NCBI GenBank assembly: GCA_913774355.1
Contig: CAJYGB010000016.1
Location: 62,001 to 126,000, forward strand
Reading direction: 5' to 3'
Origin: an uncultured Chryseobacterium sp.
GTDB taxonomy: Bacteria; Bacteroidota; Bacteroidia; Flavobacteriales; Weeksellaceae
Length of the DNA: 64,000 nucleotides
Below are positions 8,380-15,947 of the stretch, one piece after another. The notes under the pieces are model-generated. The model was not told the DNA's origin. It was given only the letters and a program-made list of their open reading frames with translations, and searched no databases. Position 1 is the first letter of the stretch. Each line of letters opens with the position of its first letter. The translations under genes were made by a program, and so were the position numbers.

Positions 8380-8544
8380 TTAGCAATCGCACGGAGTGTC
8401 TATCACCGCATTTAAGCAATGAGCTTTTTGCCAAGGTGTCCACGTACACCATTCAGCACACCAGTTTGCAAGGGGTGGACAATTCCCTGCTCCACCGGCA
8501 ATGGTCTTCAGTTCTTTCTTAGTTAGTTTTTTCAAATTTTTCAT
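8380..8544 (-). CDS. Bacteriocin-like peptide with double-glycine-type leader (54 aa)
   Basis: Read on the minus strand from ATG 8544, this gives MKNLKKLTKKELKTIAGG, then a core with six Cys and four Trp (NWCAEWCTWTPWQ, ending PCDC). The lysine-rich start, the LKTI segment and the GG pair resemble leaders of class II bacteriocins and other exported peptides that are cut by C39 peptidase transporters. Two similar genes lie at 28642-28911 and 29132-29296. A 28-nt leader motif at 8567-8594 is shared with the gene at 28642-28911. No transporter or modification gene is nearby. A secreted toxin, signal or RiPP precursor are all possible; the function is inferred only from the leader. Confidence 0.75.
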   Translation of the reverse strand: MKNLKKLTKKELKTIAGGAGNCPPLANWCAEWCTWTPWQKAHCLNAVIDTPCDC

Positions 8545-8566
8545 AATAATTCGTTTTAATTTGCTG

Positions 8567-8594
8567 CCTACTCTATTTGCTTTTCGGCATCCGC
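8567..8594 (-). promoter_or_regulatory. Conserved 28-nt leader motif upstream of bacteriocin-like gene (copy A)
   Basis: On the minus strand it reads GCGGATGCCGAAAAGC, then AAATAGAGTAGG, ending 22 nt before the ATG. The copy at 28933-28960 differs at seven of 28 positions and sits 21 nt before its ATG. A -7-like box (8619-8626) is 24 nt upstream. The motif could be an RNA element or the end of a short upstream reading frame (A-D-A-E-K-Q-I-E-stop). Confidence 0.65.
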
Positions 8595-8618
8595 AGGATA
8601 TTGATTATTTGATAGTTT

Positions 8619-8626
8619 CAAATATA
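8619..8626 (-). promoter_or_regulatory. -7 box for bacteriocin-like gene A
   Basis: TATATTTG on the minus strand (CAAATATA on plus). No TTG at the expected distance was found. It implies a 5' leader of about 70 nt. Confidence 0.45.
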
Positions 8627-8689
8627 TAAATATTTCCCTTTAGATTGACTAATTACAAAAAATTTAACTTTTTAACCAGAAGATGGGCA

Positions 8690-8720
8690 TAAAAAAACCT
8701 CAGCATCTGCTGAGGTTTTG
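8690..8720 (-). terminator. Terminator of rplU-rpmA
   Basis: A perfect 10-bp stem AACCTCAGCA / TGCTGAGGTT with a TC loop; on the minus strand it runs into seven T. Confidence 0.85.
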
Positions 8721-8738
8721 ATTTTATAAAACGCCTGA

Positions 8739-8996
8739 TTATGCGTTTGCTTCTACAGATACAAAAGATCTGTTGTTTGCTTTCTTTCTGAAAACTACTT
8801 TACCATCGATCAAAGCAAACAAAGTGTGGTCTTTACCGATACCCACGTTTGCACCCGGGTGGTGTTGCGTACCTCTTTGTCTAACGATGATGTTTCCGGC
8901 AATAGCCTCCTGACCACCGAAAATCTTTACTCCTAATCTTTTGGAGTGAGATTCTCTACCGTTCTTGGAACTACCAACTCCTTTCTTATGTGCCAT
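8739..8996 (-). CDS. rpmA: 50S ribosomal protein L27
   Basis: The 85-aa protein begins [16 protein letters not shown] and has the L27 signature [17 protein letters not shown] followed by [17 protein letters not shown]27 sits at the peptidyl-transferase centre of the large subunit, where its N-terminal tail contacts tRNA. The N-terminus starts directly at the mature sequence, with no Firmicutes-type cleaved extension. It lies 28 nt after rplU in the standard rplU-rpmA operon, ended by a strong terminator. Confidence 0.98.
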   Translation of the reverse strand: MAHKKGVGSSKNGRESHSKRLGVKIFGGQEAIAGNIIVRQRGTQHHPGANVGIGKDHTLFALIDGKVVFRKKANNRSFVSVEANA

Positions 8997-9024
8997 TTTA
9001 TTTTAAGGTTTTTTGGTTTTACAA

Positions 9025-9414
9025 TTATTCTGCGCTTTCGGTTGCCTCAGCGTCAGCTTTTTTAGTTGTCTTTTTAGCAGGTTTTTCTGCTTTCTGAGCT
9101 CCTTCAAATCCTGTAATACCAGTGATCTGAATCTGAGTTAAAGATTGTCTGTGACCGTTTTTCACTTTGTAACCTTTTCTTCTTTTCTTTTTGAAAACGA
9201 TTACTTTATCAGCTTTTACGTGATCCAGGATCTCTGCTTCTACAGTGATTCCGCTTACAGCTGGGGCGCCTACCGTGATTGCTCCGTTTACAGTAAGAAG
9301 TACTTTATCAAAAGATACTTTACCTCCTTTATCTCCTGCTAAACGGTTTACAAACAGCTTTTGGTCTTGCTCAACTTTGTATTGAAGCCCTGCTATTTCT
9401 ACAATTGCAAACAT
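9025..9414 (-). CDS. rplU: 50S ribosomal protein L21
   Basis: The core (MFAIVEIAGLQYKVEQDQKL ... KKKRRKGYKVKNGHRQSLTQIQI) is typical of L21, which binds 23S rRNA. At 129 aa it is about 25 residues longer than E. coli L21. The extra part is a charged Ala/Lys/Glu tail (EKPAKKTTKKADAEATESAE), likely disordered. Such tails occur in Bacteroidetes. It is first in the rplU-rpmA operon, with a promoter at 9446-9477. Confidence 0.98.
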   Translation of the reverse strand: MFAIVEIAGLQYKVEQDQKLFVNRLAGDKGGKVSFDKVLLTVNGAITVGAPAVSGITVEAEILDHVKADKVIVFKKKRRKGYKVKNGHRQSLTQIQITGITGFEGAQKAEKPAKKTTKKADAEATESAE

Positions 9415-9445
9415 TGTTTATAAGATTTTTAGTTATTTCGAGGTG

Positions 9446-9477
9446 CAAATATAAGAAATATTTTCTAATCCATTCAA
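9446..9477 (-). promoter_or_regulatory. Promoter of rplU-rpmA
   Basis: On the minus strand TTG (9475-9477), a 21-nt spacer and TATATTTG (9446-9453). The rplU ATG is about 31 nt downstream. Confidence 0.7.
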
Positions 9478-9593
9478 ATTCAACCCAATCTTTTTTAAAA
9501 TAAAATTTTAACTATGCTCTGAATAATTTATCACAATAAAGTGATATGTTGTGACGTTAAAATGAATAACTTCGTTAAACAAAATATTTATAT

Positions 9594-10481
9594 ATGAAAA
9601 GAAACTTCTATTTCCCAATCTTATGGGGAGCTATTGCCGCACTCTCATTATCGGCATGTAACGACGACAATATGGAAACGCCCGTACAGCCTGAACAGCA
9701 GACGGAAAACCTCAGAATCGACCAGCCCAATGCTCTTGAAAAAGTGTGTTATTATGTAGACCAGAATTGGAGCTCTTCGGCAGTTCTTCTGACTTCACTG
9801 CAGAATACTGCGGATACAAACTTCATGAATGCCCAGATGACGAAAATCGCAGGTTTGTGGGGAAGGAGCAATCCGACGCTGAGATTCGTAAACGATCCGT
9901 CGAATTACAACTCCACCTACAATGCGATTTCTTATTCTACCGGAAAGATCTACTATGGCTATGCCATCTATTATGACGCGAAATCAAAAGGCGGGGACAT
10001 CGTCAATGCCATGATCCTTTCCCATGAATACGGACATCAGCTGCAATACATTTTCGGATTGCCTTCCGTAACCGAATCTACGGCCAGACCAAACGAACTG
10101 GAAGCCGACGGCTTTGCAGGATATTACCTTAGAAGACCGAATGGCTACAACCAGACTAGTTTCGCACAGATTGCTGCAGCCTACGAATTTGCCCAAAGCA
10201 TCGGAGATTACCAGACGAACAGCCCGGGGCATCACGGGACACCCCCGCAGAGAAGGTCTGCCGTACGTTTGGGATTTCTTTTAGGACAATATGACCTTAC
10301 TGCTTCGGCCTTCGATTATAATTTCTTCTATTATTACCAGGGTGTACTGAACGGAACTTATAAAATGGCAAAAAATTCAAAATACCCTGAGCTTGATGCG
10401 TATATGAAGCAGTATCTGGATGAGATCAAAAAACTTCAGACCGGCGAAATTTCTGCTGAAGAATTTAAGAACTTAAAGTAA
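9594..10481 (+). CDS. Lipoprotein zinc metallopeptidase (HEYGH type)
   Basis: The 295-aa product has a lipoprotein signal (ALSLSACNDD; lipid-attached Cys near residue 22). The catalytic segment is SHEYGHQLQ (HExxH) followed by NELEADGFAGYYLR, which supplies the third ligand and the xxxADxxAG signature of the YpfJ/neutral zinc metallopeptidase group. It should sit in the envelope facing the periplasm or outside. An HGTPPQRRSA segment near residue 220 also fits YpfJ-like proteins. The gene is monocistronic. The substrate is unknown. Confidence 0.82.
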   Translation: MKRNFYFPILWGAIAALSLSACNDDNMETPVQPEQQTENLRIDQPNALEKVCYYVDQNWSSSAVLLTSLQNTADTNFMNAQMTKIAGLWGRSNPTLRFVNDPSNYNSTYNAISYSTGKIYYGYAIYYDAKSKGGDIVNAMILSHEYGHQLQYIFGLPSVTESTARPNELEADGFAGYYLRRPNGYNQTSFAQIAAAYEFAQSIGDYQTNSPGHHGTPPQRRSAVRLGFLLGQYDLTASAFDYNFFYYYQGVLNGTYKMAKNSKYPELDAYMKQYLDEIKKLQTGEISAEEFKNLK

Positions 10482-10567
10482 TCATCATTTTTGAAATATC
10501 TTTTCTTGAGAGGCAGGGCATGGTTCCTGTCTCTTTTTTCTTTATCCTTAAATTCAGAAAGTTTATT

Positions 10568-10575
10568 TACTTTTG
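10568..10575 (+). promoter_or_regulatory. -7 box of the acyltransferase gene
   Basis: TACTTTTG, 19 nt before the ATG at 10595. No well-placed TTG is visible. Confidence 0.45.
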
Positions 10576-10594
10576 AGCCATCATATTTGTATCC

Positions 10595-11686
10595 ATGAAC
10601 CGAGACCTTTATATTGACTTCGCCAAAGGACAGGCCACCCTTTCCATTATATTCATTCATACCGCGTTTTGGTCGGGACAGTTTTATATTCTTCCTGAAG
10701 TACGGGTATTTTCCCTGGTTTTTGATGTGGCATTATTTTATGCGCTCAGCGGGATTACTTCCGGATCCAACATTGAAAAAACACTGTACAGATTGCTGAA
10801 ACTGCAGATTACTTACATGATCTTTGTAACCCTGCTGTTCTTTCTGGATTATTTCTTTAAAGTTTTCGGGCTGACATTTTTTTCGCTGGAATGGCTGCAG
10901 AATTTCTATTCTACCTTCGGATCCAAATATGCAACGACCAGCATTTCCACCGTTCCGCAATGGGAAAACCTGGGCAACTGGTATCTCCACCAATACACCA
11001 ATGCAGATACCTTTCCGGTTGTGATGGGAAGCTTCTGGTACTTGAAAGTCTATTATATCCTAACGGTTTTCGGCGTACTGATCCTAAGATTTTTTCCGAA
11101 GCATATCCATTGGTTTATCGCCCTTTGTGCCGGGCTGACTTTACTATTCAATATTTTTCCGGAAATCTATCCGTCGGGGCAGGTGGGCTATGTCGCTTTT
11201 TATATGACGATTTTCCTCATAGGAAACAGGATGAAAGGCAAAAAGATCCCTGCGAAATTCATCCCGGTTTTATACGGAATGGTTGCCACAGCTTTGGCCG
11301 GAATGTTTATCTTTTACGGTAACGATGTATTTTTTAAAATCAATAAAAATAAATTCCCGCCACAGATCCCTTACATTATCTGGACCTTATTTTCTCTGGT
11401 AACCCTCTTTGTCTGCTACAACAGATTAAAGGTCACAAAAGAAAACTTTGTGACCTATATTGGTAAAAATGCTATATTCTTTTATTTCGCCCAGGGAATA
11501 AGTTCTTCGTTAGTTTATTTTATAGTAGTTCCCTTGAAAGAATATATGTCCTGGTGGGTTCTCATGATTCTAATCTACGGGATTAATATCATGCTTGCCT
11601 TCATCATTTCCGCCGGCTTGAAAAAAGTGGATCAGGCGGGATGGAAAATCCTGGAATTTCTGAGAAAGAAAACAGCTGCCGGTTAA
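10595..11686 (+). CDS. Acyltransferase-3-like multi-pass membrane protein
   Basis: A 363-aa inner-membrane protein with about ten hydrophobic helices. The start RDLYIDFAKGQATLSIIFIHTAFW carries the Asp and His typical of the acyltransferase-3 family (usual form R...D..RG.A...V...H), which adds acyl groups to sugars of LPS, capsule or osmolytes. The next helix contains FYALSG, a common feature of the family. The acceptor is unknown. It overlaps by 4 nt with the convergent small gene at 11683. Confidence 0.75.
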   Translation: MNRDLYIDFAKGQATLSIIFIHTAFWSGQFYILPEVRVFSLVFDVALFYALSGITSGSNIEKTLYRLLKLQITYMIFVTLLFFLDYFFKVFGLTFFSLEWLQNFYSTFGSKYATTSISTVPQWENLGNWYLHQYTNADTFPVVMGSFWYLKVYYILTVFGVLILRFFPKHIHWFIALCAGLTLLFNIFPEIYPSGQVGYVAFYMTIFLIGNRMKGKKIPAKFIPVLYGMVATALAGMFIFYGNDVFFKINKNKFPPQIPYIIWTLFSLVTLFVCYNRLKVTKENFVTYIGKNAIFFYFAQGISSSLVYFIVVPLKEYMSWWVLMILIYGINIMLAFIISAGLKKVDQAGWKILEFLRKKTAAG

Positions 11687-11925
11687 GCCCTGCTTCTTCC
11701 GTTTCTTGCGATCAGTGCAATAATGATGATCAGAAGAATCGCTCCGCCGATAATGTACATCGGGTCAGCATACCATTCTGTAGTTGTCGTTGTTTTTTGT
11801 TCCGTCGTTACGGCTCCGCCACCGGCACTCGTTTCCTGAGCAAAAGTAAGAACAGACATGAACATCGTAAACATCATTAGTAATAAGGTATTCACTCGGG
11901 ATTTTAAATAAGTAATTGTTTCCAT
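11683..11925 (-). CDS. Small signal-anchored membrane protein, 80 aa
   Basis: Starting at ATG 11925 the product is METITYLKSRVNTLLLMMF..., a signal peptide ending near TFAQ. A Gly/Thr-rich segment (TSAGGGAVTTEQKTTTTTEW) and one membrane helix (MYIIGGAILLIIIIALIA) follow, with a basic tail RNGRSRA. I do not recognise a function. Small proteins with this layout are common in flavobacteria. A longer in-frame start at 12033 would add a basic, low-complexity N-terminus and is less likely. Confidence 0.6.
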   Translation of the reverse strand: METITYLKSRVNTLLLMMFTMFMSVLTFAQETSAGGGAVTTEQKTTTTTEWYADPMYIIGGAILLIIIIALIARNGRSRA

Positions 11926-12251
11926 TGCTGATATTTTTTTGTTTGGTTTTTTAAGTACTAACAAAAAAAATACCATCCGGTTGAAATATTTTAATCGCAA
12001 TTTAATTTTTACTGTAAATTTTAAAGCACACATAAGTTTATTTCGCTTTTATTTAACTACAACAGATTTATACAAACAATATAAGTTTGCTTTAAATTAA
12101 ATAAATCATCTTATTCTTCTTCTAATTGCCATAAGCTAGCTGATTATTATATAAAATATTCTATGGCTTAGGATACATTAGTTTTAACGGACTCGTAAAT
12201 AATCTTTAATTGTATTGCAAATTGTTTTAATTTTACACAAAATTTTAAAAC
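11926..12251. other. Intergenic region of about 326 nt, no gene seen
   Basis: AT-rich sequence between two divergent genes (11925 minus and 12252 plus). It contains a short inverted repeat built on GCCATA and TATGGC (about 12128 and 12162) and no open frame with coding character. Confidence 0.5.
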
Positions 12252-12833
12252 ATGTTTAAGTTGAAACTTCCTACTGATCCAAGGTGGGCAAATATTGCAG
12301 AAGAAAACATTGAAGAAATTTTAACAGACCATGCCTGGTGCGAACAGAAAGCCGCAACTAATGCAATCGGACTGATCACCATGCTGCCGGAATATCCGGA
12401 AATGGTAACCGAACTTCTGGCCATTGCGCAGGAAGAACTGGAGCATTTCGGACAGGTGCACGAGATCATTAAAAAAAGAGGTTACACATTTGGGCGTACC
12501 CGGAAGGATGATTATGTAAACGAGCTGGTTCAGTTTATCCAGAAAGGCGGAAACAGGGACGACCTTATTATTGATAAAATGCTTTTTGCCGCCATGATTG
12601 AAGCGAGAAGCTGCGAAAGATTTAAAGTGCTTACCGAAAACATTAAAGATGAAGAGCTGAAGGTTTTTTACAGGGAACTCATGATCTCCGAAGCCAATCA
12701 TTATACCACTTTCATCGGATTTGCCAGACAGCTGGGCGATGAGCAGAAAGTAAATGCAAGATGGGAAGAATGGCTGGAATATGAAGCCAAAGTCATTCGG
12801 TCTTACGGAAAAGGAGAGACCATCCACGGATAA
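12252..12833 (+). CDS. miaE: tRNA-(ms2io6A)-hydroxylase MiaE
   Basis: A 193-aa non-heme diiron monooxygenase that hydroxylates the isopentenyl group of the modified adenosine at tRNA position 37. Four helices supply the iron ligands: Glu in HAWCEQKAA, EELEHF, EARSCERF and EANHYTTF. These match the MiaE pattern, a ferritin-like fold. The length is near that of known MiaE proteins. It is followed by a DUF502 gene 8 nt downstream, probably in one transcript. Confidence 0.92.
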   Translation: MFKLKLPTDPRWANIAEENIEEILTDHAWCEQKAATNAIGLITMLPEYPEMVTELLAIAQEELEHFGQVHEIIKKRGYTFGRTRKDDYVNELVQFIQKGGNRDDLIIDKMLFAAMIEARSCERFKVLTENIKDEELKVFYRELMISEANHYTTFIGFARQLGDEQKVNARWEEWLEYEAKVIRSYGKGETIHG

Positions 12834-12841
12834 AATAAAAA

Positions 12842-13462
12842 ATGTTGAAAAAACCGACGTTTGAAAATATGACCAATTTTTTCCTGAAAAACTTCTTTCA
12901 GGGATTAGTGATCATCGGCCCGATCGGGCTGACGATCTTCGTGATATGGTATGTGGTAACGTCGATAGACAACATCATCCCTTCCGTAGCCCGCGAAATT
13001 CCGGGACTGGTTTTTATTTCTACCATTTTAATTACGGCTTTGCTGGGATTCCTGGGAAATAAATTCGTGGTCGGAAAGTTCTTCTTCGATTCCATGGACA
13101 GGCTGCTGGAAAAAACGCCTGGCGTAAAACACATTTATACCCCGACAAAAGATGTTATGTCTTCCTTTGTGGGAGATAAGAAGAAATTCAATGATCCGGT
13201 ATGGGTAAAAACCAATGAAAACCCTGAAATATGGAGAATCGGTTTTTTAACCCAGAAAGAAATGGCCGATGTAGAGAAACACAATTACGTTGCCGTATAC
13301 CTCCCCCACTCTTACGCGATCTCCGGATGGGTTATCGTGACGGAAGAAAAAAATATCAAGCCTGTTGTGGGAATGACGGCAGCTTCCGCTATGAAATTTG
13401 CGGTGAGCGGCGGTGTGGCAGGATTCCATTCCGATGACAATATTTTTAAAGCACCGGAATAG
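12842..13462 (+). CDS. DUF502 family membrane protein
   Basis: A 206-aa protein with two N-terminal membrane helices (FFQGLVIIGPIGLTIFVIW and LVFISTILITALLGFLG) and a soluble C-terminal part. The motifs GPIGLTIFVIWYV, KTPGVKHIYTPTKDVM and YLPHSYAISGWV are typical of DUF502, found in many bacteria and in plant LIKE COV proteins. The function is not known; a role in membrane trafficking or envelope maintenance is only suggested by homologues. It lies 8 nt after miaE. Confidence 0.88.
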   Translation: MLKKPTFENMTNFFLKNFFQGLVIIGPIGLTIFVIWYVVTSIDNIIPSVAREIPGLVFISTILITALLGFLGNKFVVGKFFFDSMDRLLEKTPGVKHIYTPTKDVMSSFVGDKKKFNDPVWVKTNENPEIWRIGFLTQKEMADVEKHNYVAVYLPHSYAISGWVIVTEEKNIKPVVGMTAASAMKFAVSGGVAGFHSDDNIFKAPE

Positions 13463-13622
13463 ATGTTTCCAAAAGATAATATCGTCCTGACATTATCTAC
13501 TTTCAATCATTTTGGCTAAAGGCCACTTTTCTTTTCATTAAAATTACTTTGCCAGGCATCGTTTTATAAGTTTTAATGAAAAATTACATCCTACAACAAA
13601 CAAAAACCAACAACCAATAAAG

Positions 13623-14708
13623 ATGGGCAGAGCTGCAATCATAGGTGCCGGCGTATCCGGACTGAGCATGGCGAATTATCTGGAAAAAAACAAGATCGAC
13701 TATCACCTTTACGAAAGAAGAACTCCAAATGACCTGAAAGGACACGGATTCATTCTTCCCAAGGAAGGCATCGAATTTCTTTCCAACATCATCAACATCG
13801 ACGACCTTTACGCAAAGGGAAGTTTTCTTAAAAAGTATATTCATTATAACCAGTCGGGAGAAATTATTTCCGAAAAAGATCTGGATGATGTGTTTGTCGT
13901 TTCCAGAAGCGCACTGATCGAAATCCTGGCAAAAGGGGTTCCGGCGGATAAAATATCCTACAATTCCACTGTTGCCCTGAACGGCTTTGAAAATGGTAAA
14001 GCCCAGATTACCCTGGACGGCAGCCAAACCCTGGATGCTGATATCGTGATTGCCTCAGACGGTTCCAGAAGCCGCATCAGAAGAACGATTTTCCGGGATG
14101 AAACCATGAAAGCCGTGCTGGAAAATGAAGTGGTGAATATTATCGAAAACGAAACATTGGCGGGAGAAATTGAAAGCAATTTTCTGAAATTCCATCATGA
14201 AAACGGAGGACTTACTTTTGGTGTTCTAAAGCTTTCTCCATCTAAAATCCTTTGGTATTGCCAGTTTGATATCACTAAATATTTCATTAATGAAGATTAC
14301 ACCGCAGATTGCATCAGACAGTTTATGCTTGACCATTTCGGCGACTGGAATCCCCTGATTTCCTCCATCATTGAAGGTTCCAGCTATGAAAATGCCCATA
14401 TCTGGCGCGTGTATGAACTGGAAAAACTGAATCCGTTCTATCATCAGAATATAGTATTCATCGGTGATGCAGCGCATCCGCTGATTCCGTTTACCAGCCA
14501 GGGTGTAACTTCTGCTCTGAAAGATTCCTTTACCTTAACCAATCTTCTGGTTAAAGGCAACACCCTTCAGGAAACCTTCAGGGAATACGAAGAAGAAAGA
14601 AGACCTGAAATCGATATCCATATCGCCAATGGAAGGGCTTTGCTGGAGCAGTTTCTCCTGCCGCTTCACGAACAACCGAAAAATACTTTACCCATTTCAT
14701 ACAAATAA
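13623..14708 (+). CDS. FAD-dependent monooxygenase
   Basis: The 361-aa protein has the N-terminal dinucleotide-binding motif GAGVSGLSMANYL, a DG motif region (IVIASDGSRSRIR) and the second FAD motif GDAAHPLIPFTSQG. These are the three hallmarks of group A aromatic hydroxylases (PHBH, UbiH, kynurenine monooxygenase). The start at ATG 13623 places GxGxxG at the N-terminus. It is one nucleotide before the aminotransferase gene, so the two are almost surely co-transcribed. The substrate is unknown; a pathway on an aromatic amine or amino acid is inference. Confidence 0.85.
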   Translation: MGRAAIIGAGVSGLSMANYLEKNKIDYHLYERRTPNDLKGHGFILPKEGIEFLSNIINIDDLYAKGSFLKKYIHYNQSGEIISEKDLDDVFVVSRSALIEILAKGVPADKISYNSTVALNGFENGKAQITLDGSQTLDADIVIASDGSRSRIRRTIFRDETMKAVLENEVVNIIENETLAGEIESNFLKFHHENGGLTFGVLKLSPSKILWYCQFDITKYFINEDYTADCIRQFMLDHFGDWNPLISSIIEGSSYENAHIWRVYELEKLNPFYHQNIVFIGDAAHPLIPFTSQGVTSALKDSFTLTNLLVKGNTLQETFREYEEERRPEIDIHIANGRALLEQFLLPLHEQPKNTLPISYK

Positions 14709-14709
14709 G

Positions 14710-15867
14710 ATGTTTACAAATAACGATATCAATTTTGAAGCCCTTAAAAGAAAGGCCTATAACGGCCGATGGGCAACCCTTGAAGACGGAATCATCCCTT
14801 TAACGGCCGCTGATCCCGACTTCAGAATGTCCAAAGAGATAGAAAACGGGATTATTGAATATATTAAAGACGGTTACTTAAGCTACGGCCCGTTCTCCGG
14901 AATCCCGGAATTTAAAAAAAGCGTGGCCGAACACTTTAATGTTGAGAAAAAAGGAAGCTTTATCCCGGAAAACGTACTGGCCGTAAACAGTGCCGCCCAG
15001 GGAATGTTCCTGATCGCCAAATACGTCCTGAATCCCGGTGATGAAGCCATCATCTTCGATCCGGTGGATTTCCTGTTTAAAAAGACCGTGGAAGCCGTTG
15101 GCGGAAATATAAAATTATGCGCCGTCGATTCCAAAACCGGTGATATCGATTTCGAGATGCTGGTTTCCCTGATTTCCCCGAAAACGAAGCTGATCAGCAT
15201 CTGCAACCCACACAATCCGGTGGGAAGGGTTTATTCTAAAGAAATTCTTAAAAAGATTTCAGAAATTGCCGCTGCTCACGACCTATGGGTAATGAGTGAC
15301 GAAATCTGGAGCGATATTGTATACGATCGGAGAGAATTCAACACTTATTCTTCCGTTTCGGAGGAAGCAAAGAAAAAAAGCTTTACGGTTTTCGGGTTTT
15401 CAAAATCTTTCGGCATCGCAGGCCTGAGAATCGGCGCCGTTCTGTGCAACGACCAGGATATACTGGATGACTTTACGGAGAAATCCCAGTTTAATTCTAC
15501 TATTGAAGGCGTTTCCACCCTGTCGCAAATTGCGGCGAGTGTTGCGATTGACCGGGCTAAACCGTGGTTCAACGATTTTCTTACCCATTTGCAGCACAAC
15601 AGGGATCTGGCGCACAGCATGCTGAGCAACTCCGGGATTTTAACGCCTAATCTTCCGGAAGCAACCTTCGTGATTTTTCCAAAAATTGAAAACGGAATGT
15701 CGAGTGACGAATTTGCCCAGCACGTTTTAAAAGAAGGAAAAGTAGCTATTGTTCCCGGCTCTGAAAGGTGGTTCGGAAAAGGTGCGGAAGGACATATCCG
15801 GATCTGTTTCTCCACTTCTCAGGAAATTCTGACGGAAGGATTGAATAGATTGATCAACAGCTTTTAA
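14710..15867 (+). CDS. PLP-dependent aminotransferase / C-S lyase (MalY/PatB-like)
   Basis: A fold-type I aminotransferase of 385 aa. The PLP lysine is in FGFSKSFGIAGLRIG, and NPHNPVGRVYSKE and SDEIWSDIVYD are the usual cofactor-contact motifs. The early segment LTAADPDFRMSKEI resembles MalY/PatB cystathionine beta-lyases. I start at ATG 14710, directly after the monooxygenase stop; a longer frame from 14629 would overlap that gene. Whether it transaminates or cleaves C-S bonds cannot be told. The operon is closed by a 15-bp inverted-repeat terminator. Confidence 0.87.
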   Translation: MFTNNDINFEALKRKAYNGRWATLEDGIIPLTAADPDFRMSKEIENGIIEYIKDGYLSYGPFSGIPEFKKSVAEHFNVEKKGSFIPENVLAVNSAAQGMFLIAKYVLNPGDEAIIFDPVDFLFKKTVEAVGGNIKLCAVDSKTGDIDFEMLVSLISPKTKLISICNPHNPVGRVYSKEILKKISEIAAAHDLWVMSDEIWSDIVYDRREFNTYSSVSEEAKKKSFTVFGFSKSFGIAGLRIGAVLCNDQDILDDFTEKSQFNSTIEGVSTLSQIAASVAIDRAKPWFNDFLTHLQHNRDLAHSMLSNSGILTPNLPEATFVIFPKIENGMSSDEFAQHVLKEGKVAIVPGSERWFGKGAEGHIRICFSTSQEILTEGLNRLINSF

Positions 15868-15882
15868 AATCAAATCTAATAA

Positions 15883-15923
15883 AATAATCCCGGGCAAAGT
15901 CTATGATCTTGCCCGGGATTATT
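15883..15923. terminator. Bidirectional terminator
   Basis: A perfect 15-bp inverted repeat AATAATCCCGGGCAA / TTGCCCGGGATTATT with an 11-nt loop, placed between two convergent genes and able to serve both. Confidence 0.85.
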
Positions 15924-15947
15924 GTTTATTTACAAGATTATTTTACA

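Noticed and set aside
12321..12827. Long open frame on the minus strand opposite miaE
   Set aside because: It is the antisense of a clear MiaE gene and has no family character of its own.
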